The notes under the pieces were generated by a model. That model did no database searches. It was not told the DNA's origin and was given only the letters and a program-made list of their open reading frames with translations. Positions 62,648-64,000 of a stretch of 64,000 nt of DNA are shown here, one piece after another. The number at the start of each line of letters is the position of its first letter. The stretch's first letter is position 1. The stretch spans positions 19,080 to 83,079 of the forward strand of contig CACWLP010000017.1 in the NCBI GenBank assembly GCA_902761755.1. Direction: 5' to 3'. Source of the stretch: an uncultured Eubacteriales bacterium. Lineage in GTDB: Bacteria; Bacillota; Clostridia; Christensenellales; Aristaeellaceae. A program made the position numbers and the translations under genes.

Positions 62648-62932
62648 TTATTCTTCGTCGGCTCGGCGCACCAGCGCGGCGATCTCCCCCCACCGGGCCA
62701 GCACGGCGTCGTAGTTTTCCTTCCGGTGGGGAAACGTACAGCCGGAACAATCCTTGATCCCCTGTTCCGTATAGACGAAGTCCCCGCCGCACTTCTTTCC
62801 CAGGGCGTACAGGGGGCAATAGCAGAACAGGCAGCTGAATTCCTCTTCCGGCACGCCCGTATGGCAGGGAAAGTATTCGCAGGCCCGGTTCTGGAAAAAC
62901 CGGCTGCCGCTTGCGTTTTCTTTTTCCGTCAA
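62648..62932 (-). CDS. Cysteine-rich small domain protein
   Basis: 94 residues from a TTG at 62932, six bases after GAGAGGA; the TTGA overlaps the upstream stop. Cys pattern ACEYFPCHTG, SCLFCYCPLYALGKKCGG, KDCSGCTFPH matches the Cysteine-rich small domain (PF04071-like) family, possibly metal-binding, with no firm function; some members sit with cobalamin genes but none is here. Confidence 0.8.
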   Translation of the reverse strand: MTEKENASGSRFFQNRACEYFPCHTGVPEEEFSCLFCYCPLYALGKKCGGDFVYTEQGIKDCSGCTFPHRKENYDAVLARWGEIAALVRRADEE

Positions 62933-63831
62933 ATTTCGTCCTCTCCCAGCAGCATCAGGCTGCCGTCCCGACCGCTTTCCGTGATGTACCAGCACACATC
63001 CTCGCCCTCCGCGTCGGTATAGCGGATGCGCAGGGTGGGGAAAATATCCTCAAAGTAAGCGAAAACCTGCAGGTTGTCCCCCGGGGAAAGGGGATCGGCG
63101 GTATACAGCGGCGCAGCGTCCGCCGGAGCGAAGGTTTCATCGTCCCATTCCACCTGCTCCAGCACAAAGCCCCGCATCTCCCGCAGGGGCATAATCACGA
63201 AGGGATCGGCGTCCTCGTCCACGGTTACGGGAATGAACTGCATCCCCGCCGCGCCGCCCTGGAACCAGTCCATGCGGAAATCCGCGGTTTCCGCCATCTG
63301 AGGCGGGAATTCCAGCGATTCCAGGATCTCCCACATCTTCTCGCCCCAGCCGTCGGGGTCGCCGTCCGGATAGGCGATGAACAGGGGATAGATCTGATCC
63401 CGGCCTTCAAAAACTATTTCTGCGTTGGGGTACGGCCCGTCCACCACGCCGTCTTCCTCATGCTGCCAGATCCAGCCGGGCAGCGCCCATTCCCCGTCCA
63501 GCGGCTCAAAGCCCTCCGGCGGCGTCCAATCCGCGGGCTTGGTCCATTCCGGATCCGCCGCGCTGAGATTGGAAAAACAGAGGCACGCCTGGTTTTCCGC
63601 ATCCTTCCAAACGATGTTAAGCCCCTCTTCGTATTTTTCTTCCACCAGGGCCAGGGGATACACCAGCACGGCCTCGCCCTCTTCGCTTACGTCCACGCCG
63701 AATTCGCCGGCGTCGTAGAGAAACGACAGGCCGAAATCGCTTTCGAACCAATCCCATTCGGGCTCCTCCGCCAGTACGGGCAGGGCGGAGAGCATCGCCA
63801 GCGCCAGCAGCAAACACACAAACCGTTTCAC
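62929..63831 (-). CDS. Secreted protein of unknown function, acidic
   Basis: 300 residues from a GTG at 63831 because AAAGGAGGGG lies inside the longer frame that would start at 63858. Signal peptide VKRFVCLLLALAMLSALPVL. Mature part is very acidic and Trp-rich (EEPEWDWFESDFGLSFLYDA, GWGEKMWEILESLEF) and ends ESGRDGSLMLLGEDEI. No family recognised. Confidence 0.78.
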   Translation of the reverse strand: MKRFVCLLLALAMLSALPVLAEEPEWDWFESDFGLSFLYDAGEFGVDVSEEGEAVLVYPLALVEEKYEEGLNIVWKDAENQACLCFSNLSAADPEWTKPADWTPPEGFEPLDGEWALPGWIWQHEEDGVVDGPYPNAEIVFEGRDQIYPLFIAYPDGDPDGWGEKMWEILESLEFPPQMAETADFRMDWFQGGAAGMQFIPVTVDEDADPFVIMPLREMRGFVLEQVEWDDETFAPADAAPLYTADPLSPGDNLQVFAYFEDIFPTLRIRYTDAEGEDVCWYITESGRDGSLMLLGEDEI

Positions 63832-63856
63832 GGAAAATCCCCTCCTTTTATGCTTC

Positions 63857-63921
63857 AATCGTCGGCGTCTTTCCCTTCGGGAGCCGCCGACCCGGCCGAC
63901 AGCCCTGCGGGCCCGTCGCCT
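63857..63921. repeat. 65-base direct repeat, copy 1
   Basis: Starts AATCGTCGGCGTCTTTCCC and ends CCCGTCGCCT; one base differs from copy 2 at 63936. Contains inverted repeats (GTCGGC/GCCGAC type). Confidence 0.92.
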
Positions 63922-63925
63922 GATT

Positions 63926-63934
63926 ATTATACCA
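63926..63934 (-). promoter_or_regulatory. Extended -10 promoter between the direct repeats
   Basis: Minus strand TGGTATAAT. No convincing -35; the TG-extended -10 may compensate. Drives the secreted protein at 62929. Confidence 0.65.
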
Positions 63935-63935
63935 T

Positions 63936-64000
63936 AATCGTCGGCGTCTTTCCCTTCGGGAGCCGCCGACCCGGCCGACGGCCCTGCGGGCCCGTCGCCT
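63936..64000. repeat. 65-base direct repeat, copy 2 (reaches the window end)
   Basis: Same as 63857-63921 except A to G at one position. More copies may lie beyond the window. Confidence 0.9.

Overview
The window looks like a chromosomal piece of a GC-rich, spore-forming Clostridia-type Firmicute. The evidence is sleB-ypeB, spmA-spmB, AbrB, a CIRCE-controlled hrcA-grpE-dnaK-dnaJ locus, a B. subtilis-type LexA box, dapL, a PPi-type phosphofructokinase, and good AGGAGG ribosome sites with many GTG starts. A gut or rumen Christensenellales-like member is my guess and is unverified. No rRNA, tRNA or CRISPR array was recognised.

Layout. 1-532: end of an ABC exporter gene. 533-7647: tandem glycine riboswitch, then a full glycine cleavage operon gcvT-gcvH-gcvPA-gcvPB with lipoate ligase and dihydrolipoyl dehydrogenase. 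7687-11507: PPi-PFK with a structured leader, a GH113-like glycosidase, a LURP-one protein and a small kinase-fold protein. 11524-14319 (minus): LexA-boxed operon of a Y-family polymerase, a YolD-like protein and an SRAP (HMCES/YedK) protein. 14388-20258 (minus): argS, dapF, a RAYT transposase, dapL, purA. 20426-23483: an IscU-like gene, a frameshifted GGGtGRT gene, a GNAT/C_GCAxxG fused frame and a Dabb protein. 23500-25900: two membrane proteins, then glf. 25919-32335: FGGY sugar kinase, secreted proteins, a broken BspA-type leucine-rich repeat gene, araD, and clusters of REP palindromes. 32501-35281: D-lactate dehydrogenase and an esterase. 35290-37080: a candidate structured RNA and an AT-rich island with two secreted proteins and a ribbon-helix-helix regulator. 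37304-44144: pullulanase, an ECF sigma/anti-sigma-like pair, patatin, sucrose-6-phosphate hydrolase. 44253-49210 (minus): dnaJ, a palindromic insertion-like element, dnaK, grpE, hrcA. 49300-53304 (minus): NUDIX, exonuclease III, HAD phosphatase, ypeB, sleB. 53395-64000: a seven-repeat peptidoglycan-binding protein, a hairpin-rich spacer, abrB, spmA-spmB, asnA, a secreted protein, a PopT-type lipid carrier translocase, HAD phosphatase, a Cys-rich small protein and a secreted protein, ending in a 65-bp direct repeat.

Main themes. Most transcription units start at textbook TTGACA-17-TATAAT promoters. The most unusual layer is mobile or repetitive DNA: a RAYT gene and at least nine GTAG-type REP palindromes, two of them inside the RAYT reading frame; a candidate inverted-repeat element between dnaK and dnaJ with a short relative after pulA; and an AT-rich island next to an unexplained structured RNA. 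Two genes (GGGtGRT and the BspA repeat gene) carry frame-breaking indels that could be real or assembly errors.
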